The notes below the pieces were generated by a model, which was given only the letters and a program-made list of their open reading frames with translations, made no database searches and was not told the DNA's origin. A stretch of DNA of 64,000 nt, taken from NCBI GenBank assembly GCA_017561715.1, contig JAFZBN010000019.1, positions 1-64,000 of the forward strand, written 5' to 3'. The stretch's first letter is position 1, and each line of letters begins with the position of its first letter. The translations under genes and the position numbers were made by a program. Of the stretch, positions 51,545 through 60,671 are shown piece by piece. Source of the stretch: Clostridiales bacterium (GTDB taxonomy: Bacteria; Bacillota; Clostridia; Saccharofermentanales; Saccharofermentanaceae).

Positions 51545-52561
51545 ATGGGAAGAGGAGTCATAAAGCGTGAAGGAAAGAAACTTTCTCTGTCAGGCCTGAT
51601 CGTTCGTGTTGCGCTTGTTCTCAGTGTACTTGCCGCAGCGACGATCGGAATCATCATTTTGACGACGACGACGGCAAACGATCTGATGAGTATCGATAAG
51701 AAAGAACTTCCGAACATTCCATCCAACGTTCTTCCGCCGTATTCCGCGACGAGTTTCGTTTCTGCGGATGATCAGACTCAGCTTTCCGGATGGTTCTTTA
51801 AGACCGATGATCCGATCAGTACGATCATCGTCGTTCATGATACTCAGTCGAACCGTCTTCCGTTCAATGTATCGATGGTTCAGATGATCGAAGATTTCCT
51901 GAACATGCACTTTAACGTGTTCCTTTTCGATCTTCGAAACTCCGGTGAAAGCAGCGGCGCGATATGCGGTTACGGGTATCTCGAATGGATGGATGTTTTG
52001 GGCGCGATCAAGCACGTAAAGAAGATCTCGGTTACGACAGATGTTATCCTTTACGGCATCGGCTCGGGATGCAGCGCATGTCTTCTTGCCATGGACAAGC
52101 TTCCGCCGTCATCGGACACGGAAGTCCTGGAAGGCTACAGTCAGAGGATTCAGGATCTCGGATTTGATGCCACATATATCTCCGGTATCATTCTCGATTC
52201 TCCTGCCAAGAACTCGGATGACTATATCGTACCTTTTGTCGAAAAGAAGTCGAAGATGGCTTTCATTACGAAATACTTCGTTCCGTACGCGATCCGAATC
52301 TCATCCGGTGAATCTGGAAGCGTAAATCTGGCCACCGAGATCTCGAGACTTCCTATTCCTGTATGTATCATGTACGGAGGACGCGATACTTTCGTCGGCT
52401 CCGATAAGATCGGACAGATCGTTGAAGAGAGAAAACGACTGAATCCGAATACGACCAAGTCGATGATGATCTCCGGCGCAGGTTACTGTGAGGCCTATAT
52501 GATCGATCCGGAAGGTTACAGAGCCATGCTCAAAGAATTCCTTGAGCAGTACTTTAAGTAG
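51545..52561 (+). CDS. Membrane-anchored alpha/beta-hydrolase-like protein, triad degenerate
   Basis: A 338-residue protein with one N-terminal membrane helix (about 16-38) and an external alpha/beta-hydrolase fold (FLFDLRNSGESSGAICGYG, VILYGIGSGCSACLLAMDK, PVCIMYGGRDTFVGSDKIG). The nucleophile elbow expected as GxSxG reads G-I-G-S-G at 171-175, with Gly at the Ser position. The Asp (D281) is present, but the expected His is Tyr (Y314 in GAGYCEAY). GAGGTG precedes the ATG at 51545. Either inactive or using a shifted Ser. Eight bases before tsaD. Confidence 0.78.
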   Translation: MGRGVIKREGKKLSLSGLIVRVALVLSVLAAATIGIIILTTTTANDLMSIDKKELPNIPSNVLPPYSATSFVSADDQTQLSGWFFKTDDPISTIIVVHDTQSNRLPFNVSMVQMIEDFLNMHFNVFLFDLRNSGESSGAICGYGYLEWMDVLGAIKHVKKISVTTDVILYGIGSGCSACLLAMDKLPPSSDTEVLEGYSQRIQDLGFDATYISGIILDSPAKNSDDYIVPFVEKKSKMAFITKYFVPYAIRISSGESGSVNLATEISRLPIPVCIMYGGRDTFVGSDKIGQIVEERKRLNPNTTKSMMISGAGYCEAYMIDPEGYRAMLKEFLEQYFK

Positions 52562-52569
52562 AGGTAGAA

Positions 52570-53592
52570 ATGTCGGTTTTATCGTTGGGAATTGAATCAT
52601 CTTGTGACGAGACGGCATGTGCCGTGATCGAAGACGGCCGTATCGTACGCGCCAGTATGATCGCGTCTCAGGCGGATCTGCACAGTCAGTACGGCGGTGT
52701 CGTTCCTGAGATCGCTTCGCGCATGCATGTCGAGGCGATCGTTCCGGTCATCTCTGAAACTATGAAGCAGGCAGGTGTCGGGTATGACGATATCGACTGC
52801 GTATGCGTAACAAAAGGCCCGGGTCTTGTCGGCGCTTTGCTCGTCGGTGTTTCCGCGGCAAAAGCACTTTGCGAGGTCAAGAAGATCCCGCTTGTCGGTG
52901 TGAATCATATGGCCGGTCATATCGCGGCGAACTATCTGACGGATCCTTCCTGGGAGCCGCCGTTCCTTTGTCTGGTCGTTTCCGGCGGTCACAGCGAGAT
53001 CCTTTTAGTAAAAGATTATTCCGACATGGAATGCGTCTGCAGTACGAGAGATGATGCCGCAGGTGAAGCTTTTGATAAGATCGCGAGAGTCATCGGACTC
53101 GGCTATCCGGGCGGTCCGAAGCTGGATAAAGCAAGTAAGACCGGAGACCCGAACGCGTTTTCTTTTCCGTCTCCGAAGATCACGGATTCCCTGGACTTTT
53201 CTTTCAGCGGCATCAAGACGGCGGCTCTGAATACGATCAATCAGGTCCGTCAAAGCGGTGGCGATGTGAATATCAATGATTTTGCGGCGTCTTATCAGGA
53301 TGCGATCTGTTCGATCCTTTGTGACCGACTTGATAAAGCGGTAAAACTTACGGGGATGAAGAAGATCTGTCTGGCCGGCGGAGTTTCCGCAAACTCCTGT
53401 CTGAGACAGAAAGTCGAGGAACTGGCGAAAAAGAGAAGATGTCAGCTTTGTCTTCCGAAAATGGCTTATTGCACGGATAATGCCGCAATGATCGCTTCCG
53501 CGGGGTACTATGCTTTCCGGGAAGGTGTTCGAGACGAACTGGATATGAATGCGTATCCTTCCTTGGAATTAGGAGGAACATATGGCAATTAA
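52570..53592 (+). CDS. tsaD: tRNA N6-adenosine threonylcarbamoyltransferase TsaD
   Basis: A 340-residue enzyme of normal length that completes the t6A modification at position 37 of ANN-decoding tRNAs together with TsaB and TsaE. The metal motif HMAGH lies near 117, [14 protein letters not shown] at the start is the ATP-binding hallmark, and [31 protein letters not shown] and [12 protein letters not shown] follow. It overlaps smpB by 11 bases. Confidence 0.97.
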   Translation: MSVLSLGIESSCDETACAVIEDGRIVRASMIASQADLHSQYGGVVPEIASRMHVEAIVPVISETMKQAGVGYDDIDCVCVTKGPGLVGALLVGVSAAKALCEVKKIPLVGVNHMAGHIAANYLTDPSWEPPFLCLVVSGGHSEILLVKDYSDMECVCSTRDDAAGEAFDKIARVIGLGYPGGPKLDKASKTGDPNAFSFPSPKITDSLDFSFSGIKTAALNTINQVRQSGGDVNINDFAASYQDAICSILCDRLDKAVKLTGMKKICLAGGVSANSCLRQKVEELAKKRRCQLCLPKMAYCTDNAAMIASAGYYAFREGVRDELDMNAYPSLELGGTYGN

Positions 53593-54055
53593 GAAGGGAA
53601 TAAAGATCATCGCGGAAAACCGTAAGGCTTTCCACGACTGTTTTATTGATGAGAAGTTTGAGGCAGGTATCGTTCTTTCCGGAACGGAGGTAAAGTCTCT
53701 TCGTGCCGGAAAAGTGAACCTTAAGGACAGTTATGTGCAGGTAAAAGAAGGGGAGATATTCCTGATCGGTGTGCATATCAGTCCGTATGAACAGGGGAAC
53801 CGGTTCAATCTCGATCCGATGAGGACCAGAAAACTTCTGATGCACAAAAGCGAGATCATCCGTCTGTTTTCAACGGTAAAACAGGACGGCCTTACGATCG
53901 TTCCAACGAAATGCTATTTCAAAGACGGAAAGGTCAAGTTTGAAATCGGTCTTGCCAGAGGTAAGAAGAACTTTGATAAGCGCGATTCTGCGGCTGAAAA
54001 AACGGCCAAGCGAGATATTGACAGAGCCATGAAGGGTCAGAGAAATAACGCGTGA
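53582..54055 (+). CDS. smpB: SsrA-binding protein SmpB
   Basis: A 157-residue protein that brings tmRNA to stalled ribosomes. The core is [20 protein letters not shown], then [18 protein letters not shown] and HISPYEQGN, with a basic C-terminal tail that enters the mRNA channel ([19 protein letters not shown]). AGGAGG precedes the ATG inside the tsaD end. The ssrA RNA gene is not seen in the window. Confidence 0.97.
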   Translation: MAIKKGIKIIAENRKAFHDCFIDEKFEAGIVLSGTEVKSLRAGKVNLKDSYVQVKEGEIFLIGVHISPYEQGNRFNLDPMRTRKLLMHKSEIIRLFSTVKQDGLTIVPTKCYFKDGKVKFEIGLARGKKNFDKRDSAAEKTAKRDIDRAMKGQRNNA

Positions 54056-54076
54056 TATGATCATTCGCTATTTATT

Positions 54077-54105
54077 TTGAGAACTTAAGGCATTTGTAGT
54101 ATACT
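54077..54105 (+). promoter_or_regulatory. Promoter of the VanZ-like gene
   Basis: TTGAGA (54077-54082) and TATACT (54100-54105) are 17 bases apart, 32 bases before the start codon. Confidence 0.75.
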
Positions 54106-54137
54106 TGTCCTGTAACCCTTAAAGGAGACGACAATTA

Positions 54138-54716
54138 ATGGGTCTGACACAGGAAAAACCGAAAACGACCTTTCATCCGTTATATTTCCTTTTTGCGTTC
54201 ATCATGTGGCTTCTCGTTATCGGGTGGCTTGCGGTGATCTTTTCACTTTCTGCGGAATCCGCGGAGGTTTCGACACTGCGTTCTCAGGATCTTATCAAGA
54301 AGATCGCCGATCTTATCCATGTTACCGTAAGCGAAGAGATCGTACGCAATTGTGCGCATATCTTTGAATTCTCGGTCCTTTCCGTTTTTGCTTATATTGC
54401 GATGTTCGCGACCAATCATGTTATGACAGGCCCGAATCCGCCTGCTTCCGGCCGCCTCGATAAAATGAAGAACGATAACGAAGTCTATATAGCCGTATCT
54501 CTTTGGATCACGGCGCTTTCTGCCGCTGCGGACGAGTATCATCAGATCTTTGTTTCCGGTCGTTCTTCCAGTCTTTTTGATGTTTTCCTCGACTTTTCCG
54601 GAGCGGTCGTGATCATGTTGATCATCCGCATTGTCGTTTCGATCTATATCTATGTGAAGAACAGAAAGCAGACCGTTAATATGATCGCCGAAAATACACA
54701 TGTAGAGGAGGTTTGA
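54138..54716 (+). CDS. VanZ-like family membrane protein
   Basis: A 192-residue protein with about four membrane helices. The family pattern is seen in WLAVIFSLSAESA near 28, the conserved NCAHIFEFSVLSVFAYI block near 72, and the DEYHQIFVSGRSSSLFDVFLDFSGAVV stretch near 133, which bears the acidic and His residues typical of VanZ. Some members confer teicoplanin tolerance, but most chromosomal copies have unknown roles, so no resistance is implied. AAAGGAG precedes the ATG. Confidence 0.88.
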   Translation: MGLTQEKPKTTFHPLYFLFAFIMWLLVIGWLAVIFSLSAESAEVSTLRSQDLIKKIADLIHVTVSEEIVRNCAHIFEFSVLSVFAYIAMFATNHVMTGPNPPASGRLDKMKNDNEVYIAVSLWITALSAAADEYHQIFVSGRSSSLFDVFLDFSGAVVIMLIIRIVVSIYIYVKNRKQTVNMIAENTHVEEV

Positions 54717-54719
54717 TCT

Positions 54720-55079
54720 ATGGGAATCTTTGATCGTCGTAAAGAAGCAGATAAGGAAAAGGCAGGCTCTCCTTTGTGGGTGAATGCTTACGTTCCGTCC
54801 TATAACTTTGATTCGGATAAAAACGGTAATCCAGCCGGTTCATTTACGCTGAACGAGGGTGTGGCTACACGACTTCTTAAGAAACCTAACGAGTTTTATC
54901 CGGAAACTCCTCGCTTTCTTCTTTTGTTCTTAAGTACAACGGATAAGAAGATCATCGGTATGCTTCCCTATGACAAGGCTCTGAAAGCGCTTGAACCGTA
55001 TCAGCTCGATGAAACAAAAGAAGAAGTCATCATCAGACCGCTTTCGTATTCTGAACTGACAGGTGTTCTGAAGGGCTGA
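54720..55079 (+). CDS. Small soluble protein of unknown function
   Basis: A 119-residue protein I do not recognise. It begins with a basic, charged stretch (DRRKEADKEK), followed by SPLWVNAYVPSYNFDSDK, FTLNEGVATRLLKKPNEF and RFLLLFLSTTDKKIIGMLPY. Predicted mixed alpha/beta with no signal or membrane helix. GAGGAGG overlaps the end of the VanZ-like gene and the start is 3 bases after its stop, so the two are translated from one mRNA. Confidence 0.72.
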   Translation: MGIFDRRKEADKEKAGSPLWVNAYVPSYNFDSDKNGNPAGSFTLNEGVATRLLKKPNEFYPETPRFLLLFLSTTDKKIIGMLPYDKALKALEPYQLDETKEEVIIRPLSYSELTGVLKG

Positions 55080-55103
55080 TCGAATGAATTCACCGAACAG
55101 AAA

Positions 55104-55133
55104 AAAGGAGCGGCATCAGCCGCTCCTTTCGTT
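55104..55133. terminator. Bidirectional terminator between the small protein gene and the DUF3048 gene
   Basis: AAAGGAGCGGC/GCCGCTCCTTT is a perfect 11-bp stem with an ATCA loop, followed by CGTTT on the right and by a T-run on the minus strand. Confidence 0.92.
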
Positions 55134-55149
55134 TATTCGTGATTTTGGA

Positions 55150-56361
55150 TCAATCCTTGTAAGTCGTCTTTTCAAAGAAGTCTGTATCTACGATGCAGAT
55201 GTAAGATTTACCGGCATTGACTTCGATCTCTTTGCCGTCTTTGTCGAAACACTTGATCGGATCGTTCGGAGTCGGCTTTGTCCATGTGATCTCCTCGAGT
55301 TTGCCGTAGGAAACATAATAGCCTTTTCCGCCTTCTTCCATGTGAATGTCCTTGTGACGTTCGCCGCCGCTTTCACCAGGCCTTAAGTTGATCGGGCAGT
55401 AGAGGGCGAAGACGTTTGTGAAGCTGATCTGCTTGTCGACGTTGCAGTCCATCTGCGGATCGCCGTTGTACTGGCTCTTGTAGTAGACCTTTTCTGCTTC
55501 GTTATATACGAACAGAGCGTCGTCATTGGTGCTCGACATATATACGTTGATCTCGGAGCAGGACTTGGCATCTTTCATGTTCGCTGTTCCACTTTCTACG
55601 AAGTTGAACATTCTCGGCATTTCGCCATTGGTATCGATACCCAGCTTATCAAATGCCCTCAGGATGAAGTCTCCACGAGTAACACCGCAGTGTTCGATAC
55701 CTGTTCTGTGGCCCGGCTCGTTCATCCATTCACGGTCACGCCAGCAGTAGCACTTTTCCGGAACTTCTTCTGCGTCATGGCCTCTAAGGGAATCGTAGAT
55801 ATAGTTGTTTGTATCGAGCCATGTGATGTTGTTGTTCTTTACGTGGCTCGGAACGGCAGTATAGTCAGCGCCCCAGCATACGAAGATAGCGCCTGTGCCC
55901 GCGCACATATCCGCAGAACCTACACGACCGGATCTTACGGCACCTACGAGCGGTACTTTGGAAACGTCGGGGTACATGCAGAGAAGACGTGTCTGACCGC
56001 CCTCTGTTTCATACTCGAAGATAACGGATGCTTCGCTTGTACCACGCTGCGGGTTTGCTACCTTGCAGTTGTTGATGGTGATACCGATACCTCTTTTACC
56101 TGCGTTCTCGGCATCCATCTCGATAAGGCCCGTGAAAGGATTCTCGATGATTGTCGGATCTTCAGTCTCGGATGTCGGTGCTTCTGTGGTCTCAGTAGTT
56201 GTTGTAGTGATTTCCTCACTGCTTTCTTCGCTTGATTCCGATGTCCACCATGTCTCGTAGGAAACAGATTCTGACTCTTTCTTTCCACAAGCCATAAGCG
56301 GCATTGAGAAAAGCATGAGTGACATCGAAAGAGACACGATCTTAATGAGTTGCTTTTTCAT
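55150..56361 (-). CDS. DUF3048 lipoprotein (YerB-like)
   Basis: A 403-residue lipoprotein. A type II signal peptide ends in LMAC with Cys25 as the lipidation site. A Ser/Glu/Thr linker (SSEESSEEITTTTTETTEA) leads into the DUF3048 domain: NPFTGLIEMDAENAGKRGI, INNCKVANPQRGTSEASVIFEY, VGAVRSGRVGSADM, then the C-terminal half with ALYCPINLRPGE. The B. subtilis relative is YerB, whose role is unknown. AAGGAG precedes the ATG; a weak promoter (TTGATA, TACAAT) lies upstream on the minus strand. Confidence 0.9.
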   Translation of the reverse strand: MKKQLIKIVSLSMSLMLFSMPLMACGKKESESVSYETWWTSESSEESSEEITTTTTETTEAPTSETEDPTIIENPFTGLIEMDAENAGKRGIGITINNCKVANPQRGTSEASVIFEYETEGGQTRLLCMYPDVSKVPLVGAVRSGRVGSADMCAGTGAIFVCWGADYTAVPSHVKNNNITWLDTNNYIYDSLRGHDAEEVPEKCYCWRDREWMNEPGHRTGIEHCGVTRGDFILRAFDKLGIDTNGEMPRMFNFVESGTANMKDAKSCSEINVYMSSTNDDALFVYNEAEKVYYKSQYNGDPQMDCNVDKQISFTNVFALYCPINLRPGESGGERHKDIHMEEGGKGYYVSYGKLEEITWTKPTPNDPIKCFDKDGKEIEVNAGKSYICIVDTDFFEKTTYKD

Positions 56362-56427
56362 TTGCTTTCTCCTTAATTCGTAATATGACTCTATTGTAAC
56401 ATAACGTGCGGAATATCAAGCATAACA

Positions 56428-56456
56428 TTGAAAAGTAATGGCAAATCGGGTAATAT
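56428..56456 (+). promoter_or_regulatory. Promoter of the second LCP gene
   Basis: TTGAAA (56428-56433) and TAATAT (56451-56456) are 17 bases apart, 27 bases before the ATG at 56483. Confidence 0.65.
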
Positions 56457-56482
56457 GGTGCATGTTAAGAAAGGGAAATAGT

Positions 56483-57604
56483 ATGAATTCTAATGCCAAA
56501 GACAAGCGTTTCGATCCGGGGACGCAGAATAATAAACCGCAAAAGTCAAAAGTGCGTATCGTGATCCGCGTATTGTGCTTCATTCTCTGCGCTGTACTCG
56601 GTCTCGGTCTGGGCGCTTTTATATACGTTTACCGCATTATGGGCGCAGTAGGTTTTGTAAATACGCCGTTTGTCAGCAAAGATCAGTATGAGACGATCGA
56701 ATTCGATAATCTCGATAACGTAGACCTGAATGACGGTGATGTGGCATCTTCCTGGGCGGAAGGCGGCCATACCCGCGTATATGTTAATCCGAAGTATCCG
56801 ATCAAGAAGGTCTCACAGAAGGACAGTAAGGTCGAAAACATTCTGGTTTTCGGTATCGACTCCCGTGGAACGAATGATGTTACCTGCCGTGCGGACGCTA
56901 TTCTGATCGTTTCGATCGATCATCGTTCCGATACACTGAAGATGATCTCTCTGATGCGTGATACAGGCGTAAAGATCGAGGGAAAATCCTCGACGGATAA
57001 GCTTACTCACTCGTACGCATATGGTGGTGTAGGTCTTCTGATCAACACGATCAACGACAACTTCGGCTTGGATATCCAGCGTTTTGTAATGCTCGACTTC
57101 GGAAGTTCCGCTGATGTTATCGATATGGTCGGCGGCATTGAGATCAATGTAACCGCCGGTGAGGTAAAATACGCGAACCAGGGCATTTTGGAAGAAAACA
57201 TCCTTCTCGGAAAAGACTGTCCGCTTCTTACGCATGAAGGAACACAGCTCCTTAACGGTATTCAGGCGACTTCCTGGGCTCGTATCAGAAGCCTCGACTC
57301 CGACTATGTCCGTTCCGGACGTCAGCGCACACTGGCGCTTGCCTTGATGAAAAAGGTCGCGAGCTACGGAAAAGTAGATCAGGCGGCTCTCCTTGAAGAC
57401 TCTGCCGGTATGTTCGAAACGAATATGACCGCGATGGATATCATGCGTGTCGCTCTTGACGCGATGGATGTCCTCGATAATGTAAAAGAGTATCGTGCAC
57501 CTGCCGATGGAATGTTCCGCGTACAGGACAATCCATGGATGATGATCGTTGACTGGGATACACAGCTTGCCGATCTGCATCGTTTTATTTGGGAGGAAGC
57601 ATAA
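56483..57604 (+). CDS. LytR-CpsA-Psr (LCP) family cell-wall glycopolymer ligase
   Basis: A 373-residue LCP protein distinct from the one at 11216. A membrane helix lies at about 25-48 (LCFILCAVLGLGLGAFIYVY); the LCP domain has ENILVFGIDSRGTNDVTCRA, MISLMRDTGVKIEG, KLTHSYAYGGVGLLINTIND and the SWARIRSLDSDYVRSGRQR block. The ATG at 56483 follows GAAAGGGA; an in-frame ATG at 56438 lies upstream of the -10 box. The next gene starts 1 base after the stop, so the two form a cotranscribed pair. Confidence 0.9.
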   Translation: MNSNAKDKRFDPGTQNNKPQKSKVRIVIRVLCFILCAVLGLGLGAFIYVYRIMGAVGFVNTPFVSKDQYETIEFDNLDNVDLNDGDVASSWAEGGHTRVYVNPKYPIKKVSQKDSKVENILVFGIDSRGTNDVTCRADAILIVSIDHRSDTLKMISLMRDTGVKIEGKSSTDKLTHSYAYGGVGLLINTINDNFGLDIQRFVMLDFGSSADVIDMVGGIEINVTAGEVKYANQGILEENILLGKDCPLLTHEGTQLLNGIQATSWARIRSLDSDYVRSGRQRTLALALMKKVASYGKVDQAALLEDSAGMFETNMTAMDIMRVALDAMDVLDNVKEYRAPADGMFRVQDNPWMMIVDWDTQLADLHRFIWEEA

Positions 57605-57605
57605 T

Positions 57606-59393
57606 ATGAGTAAGACTTCGTCTGCAGCAGTATGCGAAACGAATCAGGTCCAGGGAAAGAATCAGGAAAATGTATTCTTCCACAGCCTGTATCGAATGGC
57701 AAATGAATATGGCTCTTCCTATGTGCGTTCGGCAAAGTCCACGGCGCCTATCCAGATCTGTGCTCTTTTTTCCGCACAGGGAGAAGATACCCTTGCGGCA
57801 ATGACACTTCAGACCGTTCTCGCCAAGATGCAGGAGATCTGTGCGCAGACTCAGCTTATGAGCGTTCTGGACTATGAGAGTTTTACGAACCAGGTCGTTA
57901 CCGTTCTGAATAACACTGTATGCAATGAATCTGTGAAGCATAATGGCGCGAAGATCAAGGTCTCCATGTCCATGGTGATCATTGAAGGAGATACGCTTCG
58001 TGTCCTGAATATCGGTAATACGCATATCTGGATGTTCCGTCAGGGCAAACTGATCTCTCTGACAGAGAATCAGACAGTTGCTCATCGTTATGTTCAGATG
58101 GGCGCTATCCCGAAGGAAGCTGAATTCCAGCATGAAGGAAGAAATGAACTGACTCAGTATCTGGGCCGCTTTGCTCAGGACGGAGAAGTTCTCCCGGATA
58201 AGAAAGTTCATCTGAAACTGATGGACGGAGATGAGCTGGTCATGATCGGTACAGGTCTTGATCAGGAAGTAAAGATCCAGAAACTCGGCGCTGTGATCGC
58301 TCGTCCGACACAGCCGGAAACAAAGGCGGCTGATCTTGTTCACTGTGCTATGGACGAGGGTGTAAAGGCCGGTCTTACTGCAATGGTCATCCGCGTGGAA
58401 AGCACTCTGCTCCTTCCGGGTGATGCGAACATCGAAGCTGCCGCGGTAAGTAACAATCTTGCCGTAGCCGCTACGCCTGTCGCCGCCGCGGCTCCTGTTG
58501 CCGCTCCCGCTTCGCAGGCCGCAGCCGATGCTCCTACGATCCAGACGGAAGAACTCCGTCAGCAGATGAGCCAGCAGCTTATGGATGATACGGATCTTTC
58601 TGATGACGATGATTTCGAGATCGAAGAGAAGCCAAAGAAAGAACGCAAGAATAAGGAGAAGAAGAATTCTCCCTGGAAGTACGTCCTGATCGGTTTCCTG
58701 ATCTTCCTCGTTTCCGGCATTATCGGATATACGGGCATGTATGTTCTTTTCAATATCAGTCACTGGACGGGAAGACTTAACTCCATCGACGTTCCCGACA
58801 GCACGGATCAGGTTGAGGAGAATGTCGGTGTAGTTGTTTACTGCCTCTATGACGAAACATCTCTTTATGTTGAAGAGTCTTTGGACAGTCAGGTGATCGA
58901 TACACTTGCACGTGGTGAAGCCGTAACGCTTCTGGCAAGTAATGACAATTTCGCGAAAGTCCGTAAGGAAAACGGTCTGATGGGCTATGTTCCGCTCGAG
59001 ATGATCTCGAATGAAGACCCGACGATCGGCGAAGTCAGCCCGACTGAGTTTATCGATCCGACACCTGTTCCGACTGCACCGCAGCCGGATAGTACTGAAC
59101 CGGTAGCTCCGACGACGGAGATCGTGACACAGCCTGTCGATTCATCGACTGAGTCTTCCGCGACCGAAACTACTCCGCCGGAGACATCTTCCACGCCGGC
59201 CGAGACACCTTCGCTTTCTGAGACGCCGTCGAGCTCTTCTGAGACCACAGAATCTACGGCACCATCTGAAACGCCGTCGAGTTCTTCTGAAACCACAGAA
59301 TCCACGGCACCGTCTGAAACACCTTCCGCCGACACAAGTTCAGAGTCAACGAATCAGCAGCCTGAGCCGAATGATCCGCAACAGGGAGCATGA
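57606..59393 (+). CDS. Degenerate PP2C-like protein with membrane helix, SH3-like domain and Ser/Thr tail
   Basis: A 595-residue protein. Residues about 20-265 have the PP2C layout but the metal and catalytic positions are changed: the usual GDS is GNT at 137-139, the T-x-D-H stretch is TENQ at 153-156, the usual SDG is GTG at 215-217 and the usual DNxT is GLTA at 256-259, and the first DG motif is FSAQG at 55-59. An Ala/Pro linker leads to a membrane helix (about 357-381), an SH3-like domain (about 405-462, VVYCLYDETSLYVEESLDS) and a Ser/Thr/Pro/Glu tail of about 120 residues. GGAGG precedes the ATG; the LCP gene ends one base before. Confidence 0.82.
   Translation: MSKTSSAAVCETNQVQGKNQENVFFHSLYRMANEYGSSYVRSAKSTAPIQICALFSAQGEDTLAAMTLQTVLAKMQEICAQTQLMSVLDYESFTNQVVTVLNNTVCNESVKHNGAKIKVSMSMVIIEGDTLRVLNIGNTHIWMFRQGKLISLTENQTVAHRYVQMGAIPKEAEFQHEGRNELTQYLGRFAQDGEVLPDKKVHLKLMDGDELVMIGTGLDQEVKIQKLGAVIARPTQPETKAADLVHCAMDEGVKAGLTAMVIRVESTLLLPGDANIEAAAVSNNLAVAATPVAAAAPVAAPASQAAADAPTIQTEELRQQMSQQLMDDTDLSDDDDFEIEEKPKKERKNKEKKNSPWKYVLIGFLIFLVSGIIGYTGMYVLFNISHWTGRLNSIDVPDSTDQVEENVGVVVYCLYDETSLYVEESLDSQVIDTLARGEAVTLLASNDNFAKVRKENGLMGYVPLEMISNEDPTIGEVSPTEFIDPTPVPTAPQPDSTEPVAPTTEIVTQPVDSSTESSATETTPPETSSTPAETPSLSETPSSSSETTESTAPSETPSSSSETTESTAPSETPSADTSSESTNQQPEPNDPQQGA
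59217..59312 (+). repeat. 48-base tandem repeat in the Ser/Thr tail
   Basis: Two units (59217-59264 and 59265-59312) encode an identical 16-residue segment SETPSSSSETTESTAP; the DNA copies differ at several synonymous positions. A partial third unit follows. Confidence 0.9.
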
Positions 59394-59412
59394 TTTTAGA
59401 TTATAAAGTGAA

Positions 59413-60561
59413 TTAACGAATTTCCAGTTTTGCCATTTCCTCGATCTTAAACTCGTTCGGAAGTGGCAATTCTGTCTCTGCCTTTTTTAATACGGAGCGA
59501 TAGAATCCCAAGACCATATCTACGGCAAGATAGCCGGATCTGCCGTCCGCGACGGGAGAAGTGTAGGTCGTGATCGCGCGGTGAAGGTCGGCATAGATTC
59601 CGTAATGCGGGTTCTTGGCGACGGCGATCAGGTATTTGAGACCGTTTTGTTTGATATATCTTCGTAAGTATTTGAAAGCAAGATTCTTGCCTTTGATGGT
59701 CGTGATCGAATAAGACGGCTTTCCTTTTCGAAGTGAAATACGGATCGCGGCCTTTTCCGCATTGATGAAGAAGGAGGCTTCATGGTCCTTCGGGGAAGTC
59801 GCGGTCGTTCCTTCGACCTGGCAGAGGGCTCCGTTGGAAAAGGTGAATACACCCATTGCCGTATCTTCGGCCTCCATATCACGGAAACGGTTGGCGATCA
59901 TGCCGTTGACGCTTTTGGCTTCGGAATTCATCAGATAACACATCAGATCGAGGGCATGGACCGTCTGGTTCATCAGAGCACCGCCATCGCTTTTCCATGT
60001 GCCGCGCCACGCAGCCTGCTTATAGTAATCGTTATCATGACCCCAGCGAACGATCACAGAACCGTGGCCGACCTTTCCGAATACACCGTTTGCCATATCT
60101 TCGTGAAGAAGAGAAACGATCGGGAAGTATCTGTAGATGTGACCCATCGCGATGCGCAGTCCTTTGGAATCGGCAAGTTCATATAACTCGCGGGAAGTCT
60201 TATTGCTCATGGTCATGGGCTTTTCCAGAAGAATGTGGCAGTTTGCTTCCAGACAATCCTTCGCGATCTGAAAATGCAGACCGGATGGGACTGTGATCGC
60301 TACGATGTCAGGCTTTTCCGCGCTGAGCATTTCCTTGTAGTCGATATAGGTTTTTAATGCTGCAGTGACTTCACTGTAGTTTTTGATCTTCTTTTTACAG
60401 GCCTTTAAAAGTTGAGAAGGGGCATCCGGATTGGTATCTGCCAGAGCGCAGAGCACCAGGCGGTCGGAAAGACCGGTTACTGCACGGATGTGCTTTTCGC
60501 TAACTCTGCCACAGCCGATGATGGCGACCTTTAATCTGTTCGGTTCTGTGTTGTCCGGCAT
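59413..60561 (-). CDS. Gfo/Idh/MocA family oxidoreductase
   Basis: A 382-residue NAD(P)-dependent oxidoreductase. The Rossmann motif KVAIIGCGRVSEKHIRAV is near 11, the family EKP segment (HILLEKPMTMS) near 115 carries the catalytic Lys, and GGALMNQTVHALDLMCYL near 193 is the substrate-binding block. These enzymes act on sugars, inositols or UDP-sugars; the substrate is unknown. The gene is convergent with the PP2C-like gene, with a 19-base gap. AGAGGG precedes the start. Confidence 0.9.
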   Translation of the reverse strand: MPDNTEPNRLKVAIIGCGRVSEKHIRAVTGLSDRLVLCALADTNPDAPSQLLKACKKKIKNYSEVTAALKTYIDYKEMLSAEKPDIVAITVPSGLHFQIAKDCLEANCHILLEKPMTMSNKTSRELYELADSKGLRIAMGHIYRYFPIVSLLHEDMANGVFGKVGHGSVIVRWGHDNDYYKQAAWRGTWKSDGGALMNQTVHALDLMCYLMNSEAKSVNGMIANRFRDMEAEDTAMGVFTFSNGALCQVEGTTATSPKDHEASFFINAEKAAIRISLRKGKPSYSITTIKGKNLAFKYLRRYIKQNGLKYLIAVAKNPHYGIYADLHRAITTYTSPVADGRSGYLAVDMVLGFYRSVLKKAETELPLPNEFKIEEMAKLEIR

Positions 60562-60671
60562 ATTCAGCCCTCTCTTTTTCGAAACTATACCGATATTCTA
60601 ACATAATCGAAAGAGAAACCAATATAAAATGGTACAATAACAATAAGATGCGAATGAGGAGGACATTTCCC

